DNA from: Stieleria tagensis
Lineage (GTDB): Bacteria > Planctomycetota > Planctomycetia > Pirellulales > Pirellulaceae
DNA length: 64,000 nt
Assembly: GCF_024129865.1 (NCBI RefSeq)
Contig: NZ_JAMYFE010000037.1
Span: 87,773 to 151,772 of the forward strand
Reading direction: 5' to 3'
Shown piece by piece: positions 1 through 9,371 of the stretch. The notes under the pieces are model-generated. The model ran no database searches, had not been told where the DNA came from, and was given only the letters and a program-made list of their open reading frames with translations. A program made the translations under genes and the position numbers. Each line of letters starts with the position of its first letter. The stretch's first letter is position 1.

Positions 1-2137
1 TGTCGTCACGATCGATGAACGGCCAAACATTGTCGCCGTCGCCACCGGCGTTGTAGGTCAGGAAAGAAAACGCATTGCAGCCTTTGCCGGATAGATAGTT
101 GATCGCACCGATCAGCCCCTTGCCTTTGCCGTCACCCCAAGTCGGATCACCATCGCGCCAGTCTTGCAGGTGCGGTGACCAGGTCTTGATCGGCGCCTTT
201 TTCAGATTACCACCGAGGGTGTTGTCAAAGTCTGCGTAGGCCAGCAAGGTTTCCGGTGCATCGGCACCGGCCTTGAGAAAGTATTCGCCCGAACCGGCGA
301 ACTGCAGGTAATGTTTGCCGACATAATTCAGTCGTCCATGGGCTCGCAAATCGCGGCCCTGCTTGTCACTTTCGGCAACTTCGATGACGCCTCGCTTGTC
401 ATCAAACGCGGCCAACGGTTTGGAGGCCGCCTCGGCATCGAGCGCCGCACCAGGGCCTTTGTGGAACGAAACCTGATAGCTCCACTTTCCGGCTTTGTCG
501 GGGGCAAAATGGGTTCGCCAGACGGTACCTGAATCGGCCGACGTGTTGGCTGCGTTCCCGTCGGCGGCAAAGTAACCTGGAATCACGTACTTGCCACCGT
601 CGGGGTGCGTGAACGTCGTCGTCATCCGGTAGTCGGTAAAGGGATTCGGCGCGTTGTCTTTTTCGTCGGCATAGGGTCCGCTCAGGTCTAGCGTCAGTTT
701 GTGCCACGTTTTGGGTTCGCCACTGATTTGAACCGATCCGTCACCGTCGTCACCACGCGGTGTTTGTTGTGGTAGATCGCTGACGTTCTTCGTCGGACTG
801 ATGTCACTGGCCTTGGAGTCGGCTGCTGCTGTGGCCTGCTGAGCCAACTCTTTCATCACCGGTGCGACCAATTGGCCGGTGGCCTCATCGGCCGGGGCAA
901 AGGCCACCGCGGACCATCGGGCACGGCTGAATTCCTGTCCGTCTTTGCTGCCGATCGTCGAGGTGACTTTGATAATCGCCCCTTCGGTGATCACGATGTC
1001 CTGCCAAGTCTTGTGAAAGTCGGACCCTTCTTCATAGGTTTGCTTACTGAGCGGGTTGGTGTATTCACCCACGGTCTCGCCATCGATCGCCAACACGTAC
1101 ATCGATTGACCATCGTTTTCGCCGATCGTCCGCAGTGTGACGTGATAGCGCCCCGATGGAAACGGAAACGTCCGTTCGGCGGTCCCTTGTTTGTGCTGAT
1201 CGGGATTGACCGCCATCCATTTGTTGTCGTGCAGGTAGTAGCCACTGCTTTGACTCTCAGCAAACATCGGCGCGGGCATCGCCAGGTCGGCTGCTTTGGC
1301 GGACTGGTTCTTTGCCGGTTGAGGTTTCGCGGCTGGAGGTTTCGCATTGGTGTCACTGGCAACACTTGCCTGTGGCGCTGCTGCAACGACTGGAAACGCC
1401 GCGGGCAATGTGCCAGATTTCAGCACCGATCCTGGACCGCCATCTTCCGGCCGTTGAAACTCACGATTGGTTGTCATGAACCACTTGTCGAATTCGAATC
1501 CGTCTTCGCGCATCGAAAACGCGATCGTGTGCTCGCCGGGTTCGTCGATCTGTAAAAAGATCTTGTGTGGCTCTCCGCAGTGTTGCTTTTCAGTGCGTTG
1601 ATTGCTGTCCCATCGCCAACTGTTTTTGCCTTGGCACCACTGCAAACGTTGTCCACTCTCTGGCCATTGGCCGTCGATGCCGACGTGCAATCCGTTGTCT
1701 TCCGGTCCGGTCGAATAGGCGCGAACCCAGACGTAGTACTTGCCCGGCGTGCTGAAGTTCACCTTGTAGTGCAACACGGCCATCTGGCCGGCGGTCGGTG
1801 AAAAATTGGTGCCTCGAATCAGCTTGTCCGCGTGAGTCCGTCGGGTGTCGGGCAGGATCTCCAAATAGGCTCCACCGCTGGCACCGGCGACGTGGTTGGG
1901 GTCTCCATCGGGCGTGACCGTCGGCGTGCTGTCGGCATTTGTCAAATAGAACGCGCGTTTATCAGTCGCCGTTTGCTTGAAAAAATGCTCCGCTTCGACC
2001 GCCACCAGTCCGTCTTTTTCAGCGAAGACGACGTTATCATCGACGATCGGATCTTGCGCCCCGAGCGACCCTGTGCTGGGCGCAACGAACAAGGTGATGA
2101 CCGCTATGGCGGTCGACAAGGAAGACCAATATCTCAT
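1..2137 (-). CDS. Secreted DUF5060-domain glycoside-hydrolase-like protein (3' end outside window)
   Basis: The reading frame is open from an ATG at 2137 to the window edge, giving at least 712 residues with no stop; the C-terminus is missing. Residues 1-27 look like a signal peptide (hydrophobic stretch after MRYW, then Ala-Gln). Residues about 90-210 resemble the C-terminal carbohydrate-binding domain of GH115-type proteins (phrases YYVWVRAYSTGPEDNGLHVG and HTIAFSMREDGFEFDKWF). A Pro/Ala/Lys linker follows, then a DUF5060 domain (WHKLTLDLSGPY onward), and the start of a catalytic barrel-like region containing NYLSGKGCNAFSFLTYNAGG. Members of this family are exported putative glycosidases. 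It lies downstream of a transporter and two dehydrogenases on the same strand, about 50 nt after the dehydrogenase gene, which fits polysaccharide or sugar-acid use. Substrate unknown. Confidence 0.75.
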   Translation of the reverse strand, partial: MRYWSSLSTAIAVITLFVAPSTGSLGAQDPIVDDNVVFAEKDGLVAVEAEHFFKQTATDKRAFYLTNADSTPTVTPDGDPNHVAGASGGAYLEILPDTRRTHADKLIRGTNFSPTAGQMAVLHYKVNFSTPGKYYVWVRAYSTGPEDNGLHVGIDGQWPESGQRLQWCQGKNSWRWDSNQRTEKQHCGEPHKIFLQIDEPGEHTIAFSMREDGFEFDKWFMTTNREFQRPEDGGPGSVLKSGTLPAAFPVVAAAPQASVASDTNAKPPAAKPQPAKNQSAKAADLAMPAPMFAESQSSGYYLHDNKWMAVNPDQHKQGTAERTFPFPSGRYHVTLRTIGENDGQSMYVLAIDGETVGEYTNPLSKQTYEEGSDFHKTWQDIVITEGAIIKVTSTIGSKDGQEFSRARWSAVAFAPADEATGQLVAPVMKELAQQATAAADSKASDISPTKNVSDLPQQTPRGDDGDGSVQISGEPKTWHKLTLDLSGPYADEKDNAPNPFTDYRMTTTFTHPDGGKYVIPGYFAADGNAANTSADSGTVWRTHFAPDKAGKWSYQVSFHKGPGAALDAEAASKPLAAFDDKRGVIEVAESDKQGRDLRAHGRLNYVGKHYLQFAGSGEYFLKAGADAPETLLAYADFDNTLGGNLKKAPIKTWSPHLQDWRDGDPTWGDGKGKGLIGAINYLSGKGCNAFSFLTYNAGGDGDNVWPFIDRDD

Positions 2138-2187
2138 GAGAGTGCCCTAGGGAGAGGAAAGGGGAGGGTGGGAAAGCAATTCAAAAA

Positions 2188-3321
2188 TCAAAGCGATGTC
2201 GCTGAGGATGTCGCGGTCGATGATGCTGCGGCCGAGAGCGCCGCAGCCACCGCTTCGGCAACTTCGGTGGTCGACGCATTGCCGCCCATGTCCGGCGTGC
2301 GGACTTGGCGCTCACGCAGCACTTGCGCGACGGCGTTCTCCAGGGTGACGGCAGCATTCAAGCAGACGGTGTTGTCATGTTTGTCGCCCAACCAGTCCAG
2401 CATCATGGCGGCCGACAAGATCGTCGCCAGCGGATTGGCGACATTCTTTCCGGCCAACTGGGGCGCGGTACCGTGGGAGGGTTGGAACAGCGCGTGGTGT
2501 TCGCCAATTTCCGCCGACGGCCCTAAACCCAGTCCACCGACTAGGCCGGCGCCCAGGTCCGACAGGATGTCGCCGAACTGGTTCTCCATCACCAAGACGT
2601 CAAAGTCCCACGGGTTTTGCACCATGTACAGACTCATCGCATCGACGTACACCGCGTCGCTATGAATGTCCGGATAGTTCTCGGCAACATCAAAAAAGAC
2701 TTTGCGGAAAAAGGCCAGCGAGCGGAATACGTTCGCCTTGTCGACACAGGTCACCATCTTTTTGCCATCTCTGGGGCGACCGTTGCGGCGCTGGGCGAGA
2801 CGAAACGCAAAGTCAGACACTTGTGAGGTGCCCTTGCGGGTGACCACCATTGTGTCGGTGACCACTTCATCACCAACACGGCTGCCACCGCCAAAGGAAG
2901 CGAACAGGCCTTCCAGATTTTCGCGAATCACGATGAAGTCAATTCCGGGGCCCGCGTCTCGGAGCACACCAGGAACGCCGGGATACAATTTGACCGGGCG
3001 GACCGCCGAATGAACGCCCAAGGCGCGGCGCAATCCGACCATCATCGTCGGTTGGACTTCGGTGCCGTCGGGGTGCCGAACGTCGGGCAACCCAATCGCT
3101 GACAACAACACCGCATCGGCGTCCAGACAATCCTGCAACACGCTCTGGGGCAATGTTTCTCCCGTTTCGCGATACAGTTCCGCACCGGCGTGATGCGAGG
3201 TAAACGTCAGGTCCAAGCCCGTCGTTTCCGTGATCAGCCGGTCCAGAACGATCCGCGTGGCGTCCATGCATTCAGGACCAATGCCGTCTCCAGGCAGGAG
3301 TGCAATACGATAGGAAGTCAT
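2188..3321 (-). CDS. Isocitrate/isopropylmalate dehydrogenase family protein (tartrate-dehydrogenase-like)
   Basis: 377 residues. NAD(P)-dependent oxidative decarboxylation of a 2-hydroxy acid (isopropylmalate, tartrate or a relative) is the known reaction of the family. Visible motifs: GDGIGPE at 11-17, RENLEG at 133-138 and the family signature FGDILSDLGAGL at 249-260 with the metal-binding aspartates. The last 25 or so residues are an Ala/Ser/Thr-rich tail not needed for the fold. It sits in a minus-strand cluster 56 nt after a Gfo/Idh/MocA oxidoreductase and an anion-type MFS permease, and no leuC/leuD is nearby, so a catabolic role on tartrate or another sugar acid is more likely than leucine synthesis. 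That choice is inference. Confidence 0.85.
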   Translation of the reverse strand: MTSYRIALLPGDGIGPECMDATRIVLDRLITETTGLDLTFTSHHAGAELYRETGETLPQSVLQDCLDADAVLLSAIGLPDVRHPDGTEVQPTMMVGLRRALGVHSAVRPVKLYPGVPGVLRDAGPGIDFIVIRENLEGLFASFGGGSRVGDEVVTDTMVVTRKGTSQVSDFAFRLAQRRNGRPRDGKKMVTCVDKANVFRSLAFFRKVFFDVAENYPDIHSDAVYVDAMSLYMVQNPWDFDVLVMENQFGDILSDLGAGLVGGLGLGPSAEIGEHHALFQPSHGTAPQLAGKNVANPLATILSAAMMLDWLGDKHDNTVCLNAAVTLENAVAQVLRERQVRTPDMGGNASTTEVAEAVAAALSAAASSTATSSATSL

Positions 3322-3377
3322 AAGATTTAAAGGTGCGTTGAAAAAGGAACGGAATCAAGCAAGCCTGGGAAAAGGAT

Positions 3378-4412
3378 TCACGCTGGAAATCCTCGGACCG
3401 GAAGTTTTTGTTCGGCTGACTGATAGATCGCCTCGACGACGGACAGCGATTTTAGGTATTCGCTGCCACTGGTTTCAAAGGGATCGCCGCGGCCGAGGCA
3501 ATCGATAAAGTGTCGTTGGGTGGCAAACACACAGTCCCCGGCAAACCCGCGGCGGTGGACGGTGTAGTCGATGTTCTGTTCCGACCCACCGAGCGGTTGC
3601 AGGGTCAATCGACCACTCCCGTCTAAACGCAGCGAACCGCCGTTGCCTTCGACCAGTGCTTCGCCAAACGTAAACCGCGCATCGGGCGAGGTGGGTTCGT
3701 TAAATCGGTTGCCGTCCCAAAATCCGGCGGCTCCGGACGCAAATTCGAACAACACTTTGCCTGAATCTTCACCGACGATGTCCAAATTCAACTGCTGCAA
3801 GATCGCATAAACGCCATCGATCTCGCCGGCCAAGTAGCGGAAGGTGTCGACAAAGTGCACGCCGGTTTCAAACACCAGCAAACGCGGCATCTCGCGAAAG
3901 TAAGGTTGACGGTCTAGATAGGCGTCGTCCTGCCAACCATCGCCGGTGCGGCAGCGAAAGTTGATCGAATGCAATCGGTCGCCGATCGCGCCCTGATCGA
4001 TCTGGCGCCGGATCTCGCGATACCAAGGTTGAAAACGAAAATTCTCGTGCACCATCAATGGCACATCGGCTGCGGAGGCCACCGCGACGATTCGCTTGGC
4101 CGTATCAAAGTCAGGCGCCAGTGCTTTTTGACAGATGATCGGGATCGAACGACTCGCCGCCTGTTCGACCAGTTGCAGGTGTGAATCCGGACGCGTGATG
4201 ATGTCGACAAAGTCCGGTTTTTCTTTGTCCAGCATCGTCGCGAATTCGGTGTAGGTCGCCGCGATCCCATACTCGGACGCCGCCGCCTGGGCAGCGTCGC
4301 TGTTCTGATCGCAAACCGCAGTGATCTGGACATCGTCCATCCGCGACCAAGCATCAAAGTGAAACTGGCTGAAGTAGCCTGCGCCGACCACGACGCCTTT
4401 CAGAGTGCCCAT
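3378..4412 (-). CDS. Gfo/Idh/MocA family oxidoreductase
   Basis: 344 residues, no signal peptide, so cytoplasmic. The N-terminal Rossmann fold shows GAGYFSQFH at 10-18, and the C-terminal half has the alpha/beta substrate domain typical of glucose-fructose oxidoreductase and inositol dehydrogenase relatives. The usual E-K-P motif before the active site is Q-K-A at 95-97; the lysine is kept. Its ATG overlaps the stop of the upstream MFS gene by one base (TGATG), so the two are probably translationally coupled. The context suggests oxidation of a sugar or sugar acid imported by that permease; the substrate cannot be read from sequence. Confidence 0.85.
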   Translation of the reverse strand: MGTLKGVVVGAGYFSQFHFDAWSRMDDVQITAVCDQNSDAAQAAASEYGIAATYTEFATMLDKEKPDFVDIITRPDSHLQLVEQAASRSIPIICQKALAPDFDTAKRIVAVASAADVPLMVHENFRFQPWYREIRRQIDQGAIGDRLHSINFRCRTGDGWQDDAYLDRQPYFREMPRLLVFETGVHFVDTFRYLAGEIDGVYAILQQLNLDIVGEDSGKVLFEFASGAAGFWDGNRFNEPTSPDARFTFGEALVEGNGGSLRLDGSGRLTLQPLGGSEQNIDYTVHRRGFAGDCVFATQRHFIDCLGRGDPFETSGSEYLKSLSVVEAIYQSAEQKLPVRGFPA

Positions 4413-5854
4413 CAGATTGCCTGTGTGATTTCGGGGATGCTAGCGGCCGATTTCTTTTCGTCCGCCGCTGGCATCAAAAACTTGGTGTAGATCAATGCGC
4501 CGATCACGATGACAATCAGCAACAGGAACATCACCAACCGGGCCTTCAGGGCCGATGCAGAAATCTTCTTCAGCGGTCGCAGCGGATTCATGAAAATCCA
4601 TGCAATCATGGCCAGCACATTGATCGCGGCGGCAAAGGCAAAAAACGAATTGGCCGTTCCTGGTGACTCGGCAATCCAGGGCAGCGTGACGTGGGCGACG
4701 AAGTACGGAAATGCGACCGCACTGACCGCGGCGCCCATGTTTCCGACCATGTTCATCGCCGCCGACACCGCACCGGACCGAGAACCACCAATGTCCATGC
4801 AAAACGCCCAACTGGGGCTAAGCGTCATTTCAACCCCGAAGGTTGCCAGCGAGAAACACGCGATGAACGTCCAGACCGAATCCGATTCGGCCACCTGGGT
4901 GCACAGCAACAATCCGATCGCCCCCAGGGCATAACCGATCATCGCTGGCAATCGTCGTGACACCACCGGCATTCCCATCCGATGCAAATGCGTCACGGCG
5001 TAGCCCGACATCCACAACGCGACCGCGCCGCACAACAGTGGCAACGATGCCAAATAGGCGTATTCGTCGCCCCAGGTGTCACGCAGATAGGGCTGCAACC
5101 AAGTGATGCTGATAAAGAACGTGATGTTGCTGGCCGCATACTGAAACATCGCCAACAGCACATTGGCCGATGTCACGACCTGGATGTACGGCACCTTGGC
5201 ATTCTCGCTGGCCGCCTCTTCGGCAAGCCCTTCGCGAATCAATGCCAGCTCCCCGGCATTCACCTTCGGATGATCCGATGGTTCGTCGCGATACCAAAAC
5301 CACCAGACCACGCCCCAGATCAAACCCACCGCCGCATTGGCGACGAACGTCATTCGCCATCCGATCGCATCGATCAAGGACGGCATCAATACCAGCGACA
5401 ACGCCGCGCCGATCCGCGCCCCGGAGTGAAAGATGCCTTGCCCGAGTCCGCGTTCCTTTGCCGGCAACCAACTGTACAGCGCTCGGGTTGCCCCGGGGTA
5501 CGCTCCGGCCTCACCAACGCCGAACAAGAATCGCACCACAAGCAAACTGATGGCGGTGAAGACCGCACCGGTCATCGCTGTAAAAATGCTCCAGATGATC
5601 ACGACGATCGTCAGCGCCCGACGCGGCCCGGCGCGATCACTGAACCAGCCCGCTGGGATCTGGAACAGCGCATAACCGATCGCAAAAATCCCAAACACAT
5701 AACCCATCATCTGGTCATTCAGACCGGTGATGTCATTCTGCATCGACCCCTTCGCCGCCGAGATGCAGACGCGATCCATGTAGGTGTTCACCGTGTGCAA
5801 AAACAGCAGAAACACCAACCAAAATCGTTGACGCGAAGGGGCCATGTGATTCAT
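4412..5854 (-). CDS. MFS transporter, anion:cation symporter (hexuronate/galactonate-like) type
   Basis: 480 residues with about 12 hydrophobic segments and a cytoplasmic loop near residues 195-220. The motif WFSDRAGPRRAL after the second membrane segment is the MFS signature loop (G-x-x-D-R-x-G-x-R pattern). MYMDRVCIS-like text in the first segment and the GVGEAGAYPGATRA stretch in helix 4 match the anion:cation symporter family, whose members carry hexuronates, galactonate or tartrate. First gene of a minus-strand operon with an oxidoreductase (1-nt overlap) and a tartrate/isopropylmalate-type dehydrogenase. An internal ATG at codon 4 is an alternative start. Confidence 0.88.
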   Translation of the reverse strand: MNHMAPSRQRFWLVFLLFLHTVNTYMDRVCISAAKGSMQNDITGLNDQMMGYVFGIFAIGYALFQIPAGWFSDRAGPRRALTIVVIIWSIFTAMTGAVFTAISLLVVRFLFGVGEAGAYPGATRALYSWLPAKERGLGQGIFHSGARIGAALSLVLMPSLIDAIGWRMTFVANAAVGLIWGVVWWFWYRDEPSDHPKVNAGELALIREGLAEEAASENAKVPYIQVVTSANVLLAMFQYAASNITFFISITWLQPYLRDTWGDEYAYLASLPLLCGAVALWMSGYAVTHLHRMGMPVVSRRLPAMIGYALGAIGLLLCTQVAESDSVWTFIACFSLATFGVEMTLSPSWAFCMDIGGSRSGAVSAAMNMVGNMGAAVSAVAFPYFVAHVTLPWIAESPGTANSFFAFAAAINVLAMIAWIFMNPLRPLKKISASALKARLVMFLLLIVIVIGALIYTKFLMPAADEKKSAASIPEITQAI

Positions 5855-5980
5855 TCAGGACGAAGTTGGGAAGTTGTTTTGCGGAAGGCGAACACTCCTA
5901 GCAAGCCCGCTACGCCGAAATCTTATCCCAAACGAAAGTTCGCAACAATAAAACAATTGCTTATGTTTGTTAGTTAAATC

Positions 5981-7315
5981 CTAACGTTTTGGTTGCATTT
6001 CGGCGGCGGCATCACGTAATCGCTGCAATCCCGCCGCGGTCCGCGCGGACTCCTCGCTTAGCAGCGTTTCCTGCGGCAGGTGTCGCGCGTCGATCACCCG
6101 CTGCGAACGCACGTCGAAACGCCACTGACCGTCAAACAGACTGATGTCACCGTGGATGCCACCGCTGACCCATCGGCGATTCGGCGGCGGACCGTTCTCC
6201 AGGCGACTGGCAAAGGACACGCCATCGAGTGCCAGATCAGCCGGTAGTGGGACATTCACATAATCACATAGGGTCGGAAACCAGTCGGACATTTCCACCA
6301 GATCGTCAACCACTGCGCCGGCCGCGATCCGACCGGGATGCCGGACGATCAACGGAATGTGCGTGCCCGCGTCATTCAAATCACGCTTGCCGCCAACCAC
6401 TGTGCCGGCGTCGGTTTGCCGCTTGCGCCGAGTGTCGGTGCCGTTGTCACCCATGAAAATCACACAGGTCTGGTCGGCAATGCCCAGCCGATCGACGGCT
6501 TGAATGATTCGTCCGCACAGGGAATCCATGTAGCCGATCATGTGTTCCAGCGATCCAGGCTGACCCGATCGGCGCTGGTCCGGGGTTGCGACGATCGGCA
6601 AATGGGGCAGCAACATGTTGTGATGAATGTAAAACGGACGTCCCGCCGCGACCGCAGATTCCATCTGGTCGATCACATAATCCGCCAACACATCGGGTCC
6701 AAACCGCTCCGCGATGTCCGGGCGAATCATTCCATCGTGATTGAAACAGGGATTCCAATAGCGCGTTGTTTTGCCGCCGTCGCGCCAGATTTGCCACACG
6801 CACCATGAATCAAAGCCCGCATCACGACAGTGCTGGGGATGAAACTCGAGCGCCGCGAGTTGCCATTTGCCGGTGACCGAGGTTCGATAGCCGCCCTGCC
6901 GCAACACTTGCGCAAGCGTCGTAAAACCGCTGCGAAAATCAACCGCTTGCCGCGTCCCCAGGTGGACCGGCAGTACGTCGTCGTAACCATGCCGCGACAC
7001 GTAGGTGCCGGTGTACAGACTCATGCGGGACGGCGTGCAGACGGGACTGGTGTAGGCTCGCGAAAACCGCATGCCCTGCGAAGCGAGTCGATCTAAATGA
7101 GGTGTCTGGAAATCACGGCTTCCATAACACCCCAGCGTCTCGTAGCCCAAATCATCGGCCAGCAGCAACAGAATGTTGGTTGCAGCGGCATCCGTTGCGG
7201 CACCTTGGGGCGGCCTACCCGACTCCGGCGGACCGGGCGACTGACCAACGATTGGTGTCGCGACCAGAAACATCACGGCCAGAACGGCGAGTGTCTTGGG
7301 GCAAGGTATCATCAT
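5981..7315 (-). CDS. Sulfatase (arylsulfatase type), exported
   Basis: 444 residues from the ATG at 7315 (an in-frame GTG lies three codons upstream). A hydrophobic signal peptide covers residues 5-25. The metal-binding Asp pair is in LLLLADDLGYETLG (D54, D55), and the formylglycine motif C-T-P-S-R lies at 93-97, so Cys93 is the residue expected to be converted to formylglycine. FMGDNGTDT in the C-terminal half supplies further metal ligands. The enzyme hydrolyses sulfate esters, probably on algal polysaccharides outside the cytoplasm. It lies 127 nt upstream of the MFS operon on the same strand and is divergent from the next gene. Such sulfatases are very numerous in marine planctomycetes. 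Confidence 0.9.
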   Translation of the reverse strand: MMIPCPKTLAVLAVMFLVATPIVGQSPGPPESGRPPQGAATDAAATNILLLLADDLGYETLGCYGSRDFQTPHLDRLASQGMRFSRAYTSPVCTPSRMSLYTGTYVSRHGYDDVLPVHLGTRQAVDFRSGFTTLAQVLRQGGYRTSVTGKWQLAALEFHPQHCRDAGFDSWCVWQIWRDGGKTTRYWNPCFNHDGMIRPDIAERFGPDVLADYVIDQMESAVAAGRPFYIHHNMLLPHLPIVATPDQRRSGQPGSLEHMIGYMDSLCGRIIQAVDRLGIADQTCVIFMGDNGTDTRRKRQTDAGTVVGGKRDLNDAGTHIPLIVRHPGRIAAGAVVDDLVEMSDWFPTLCDYVNVPLPADLALDGVSFASRLENGPPPNRRWVSGGIHGDISLFDGQWRFDVRSQRVIDARHLPQETLLSEESARTAAGLQRLRDAAAEMQPKR

Positions 7316-7375
7316 GGCGGGCACTCAATCACTGGGTGTGGCTTGTTCTCGGATTCGACGTGACGCTGTAAGGTA

Positions 7376-7789
7376 ATGGCCCCTCTCACTCGTTTCCATT
7401 GGACCAACATGAACCCATTGACCCTCCGTGTGATTTGCTGTGACGACACTCCCGAGCGGCACACACAAATCGTCACCCTTGAAATCCCCGCTGAAACGAT
7501 CGAGCGACAAGTTTTGGAGACCGTCGAGCAAACGATCGAAGCCGGTGTCGAGCGGGGGCTTCACAACGCTGCCCATCATCCCGATCACGGTCCGGTGACC
7601 TATTTTCAAACCGTTCACAGCGGCGGTTTTTATGTCACCGTCGGTGCACCTGACGATCTACAAGAGTCCTATTTCGGACCCGGATCGCTGGTTGCCTTTT
7701 GTGACGACCAAGGCCCCGGCCACGGATCCCGAGTCGGACCCGAAGGCGTCCAGCGAACCCTGCGAGTGCTGAAGGGTCTGCTGCGCTAA
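7376..7789 (+). CDS. Conserved-looking hypothetical protein
   Basis: 137 residues from the ATG at 7376; a second ATG at 7409 would give 126 residues and may be the true start because the AAGG before the first ATG is too close to act as a ribosome site. The protein is soluble, with the compositional texture of a real gene (Asp/Glu-rich first half, Gly-rich middle around HSGGFYVTVGAPDDL). No motif or family is recognised. It is divergent from the sulfatase, and its stop abuts a decayed ISL3 transposase, so its 3' end may have been touched by the insertion. Confidence 0.6.
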   Translation: MAPLTRFHWTNMNPLTLRVICCDDTPERHTQIVTLEIPAETIERQVLETVEQTIEAGVERGLHNAAHHPDHGPVTYFQTVHSGGFYVTVGAPDDLQESYFGPGSLVAFCDDQGPGHGSRVGPEGVQRTLRVLKGLLR

Positions 7790-8262
7790 CGGCCGGTGAA
7801 TTGGTGTGGAGGCTTGATCCTTGAGCGCATCGCACGCTTGCACCATTGATCCAAGAACTTGCCTGCCCAACTGGCTCTCTCGTACTCCCAGAATCGCTGG
7901 AAGTCTTCACGCATCAAATACGCCTTCACACTTCGCAAGTTGTGCTGCATCAACTCGCTCAGCTTCACCGTCTGTTTCGTTGTCAAATTCTCCGGCCGCT
8001 TGAGCAAGCACCAGCGGACAACCCAATCGACCGCCCTGAAAACGGTATCCCAGCTTGTTGCAAACACCGCCGCGGTTTCTTTCCAACTGAGTCGACGGGC
8101 CCAGTTGGCCAGAAAGATTCGGTAGCTGTAGGTCGACCGGTGCTTGCCATCGGCCCAGGGAATCCGTTCAACCTTGACACCACAATCAGGGCAGTCGACA
8201 CGCCGCATTACGTACAGCAGGTAGACGGGAATTCCCCACAGCGGAACGAACTGTTGCTGACG
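7786..8262 (-). pseudogene. ISL3-family transposase remnant with internal deletion
   Basis: The frame continues upstream to 8643, but only the part from about 8262 down resembles ISL3 transposases. It starts with the N-terminal zinc-binding/HTH part (MRRVDCPDCGVKVERIPWAD, then LANWARRLSWKETAAVFATS), then jumps directly from the VDWVV segment into a segment normally found some 150 residues later (LLKRPENLTTKQTVKLSELM, then WAGKFLDQWCKRAMRSRIKP), and ends there. The region with the first two catalytic Asp residues of the DDE domain is missing, as is the C-terminal end. The enzyme cannot be active. The upstream 127 codons do not look like transposase and are probably chance frame. Confidence 0.75.
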
Positions 8263-8629
8263 TGTTGTGACAACTATCAATAATCCATCTTTTGGCTCGG
8301 TGCATTCTTTTTGTTTCAAAATAGCATGCGCTGAGATCCCGGCTGACACCCGAAACCAACCCACCGAACTACCAATATTCACCCATCGATTCTGCGGAAG
8401 AGCCAAAAATTGCGGACAGAAAATTTGCGAAGTCTGTCTTCCCAGCACTGAAGTTTTTCTGTCGGCTATTTTTCTGTCACTCCTCCCGCTAGTCCTGCCG
8501 CTCTGTCGAATCCGGTCGGTGTCTCCAGCCAGACCATCTCGGGCGAAATCAGGTGAAAACGTCGCGGGAATCAAGTCTGTCGGACCATCATTCTCCGAGT
8601 GGGGAACGACAACAGCTCGCCAATGAGCT

Positions 8630-8661
8630 CTGTCCCCAGTCATCGCTGTCCCCAGTCATCG
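8630..8661. repeat. Two tandem copies of a 16-bp unit
   Basis: The unit CTGTCCCCAGTCATCG occurs twice in direct succession just upstream of the ISL3 remnant frame. It forms no stem and codes for nothing obvious; it is probably debris of the mobile zone. Confidence 0.5.
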
Positions 8662-8687
8662 TCGTCGGTTAACAACGGCCGAGCGTT

Positions 8688-9371
8688 TCACCCAGTTCGA
8701 TCTCGGAGGCGGCGTTGAAGTTCGGTCTCGATTGCCGCCAATTCGTCGAGAGAAAGGTCAGTCAACTGCTCGTCCGATGGTGCCAATTCGCCAACGATGT
8801 CTCGAAGCATTTTCACCGTGCGAATCCGTTCTTCCAGTTTCCCCTCCAGTTTTCCCTCCAGCTTTCCCTCCAACTTCGCCTGCTCAGCACGCGCCCACTC
8901 GTCGCGCTCGGCTTTGAGCCGGTCGTCGTACAGTTGTCGTTCTTCGGGGTTTCTGGCGATCATTTGGAGGACTCCTGTGGCTTCGGCGAACACCGGATCG
9001 GGAAGGCGGTCGGCCAGTTCCTCTGCCGTGCAGGCGGCCGCACGGCGAAAGAAGTACAGCCATTGGTCGACTGGATCGGTGATGACCCTATTATCGCTGG
9101 GGATGACGTACTTGGGAAGCTCGAAAACGTGGACTTGCAGGCAGTCGGTCAGCGAAAGTCCGTCGGCGGTACGAAGCCCGAATGCGTGTTGCAGCCTCGG
9201 TTCGCTGCGGAACATGACCGAATCGAGCAGGCAGATGCTGATCGACGGATTCAGATCAGCGTACTGGTCACCTTCGCTAAGTTGCTCGATCAATTGCTTC
9301 GCAGCGTAGTACGCTAACCGTTTCGGCAACCCCAGCGGACGGGTTGTTTGGACTTCAATGTTGTACCGTAC
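8688..9371 (-). pseudogene. Rpn-type PD-(D/E)XK nuclease/putative transposase, 5'-truncated
   Basis: The frame reads into R-Y-N-I-E-V-Q-T-T-R-P-L at its upstream end, which is the E-x-Q half of the PD-(D/E)XK catalytic motif of Rpn/PDDEXK_2 family proteins, and continues with typical family text (RLAYYAAKQL, then ISICLLDSVMF and VHVFELPKY). The C-terminal third contains three L-E-G-K repeats before a coiled-coil-like tail, also usual in the family. Upstream of the E-x-Q an in-frame TAA occurs exactly where a 137-bp tandem duplication begins, so the first 60 or more codons with the catalytic Asp are lost. A TTG at 9329 could start a 213-residue product, but it would lack the active site. Confidence 0.75.
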
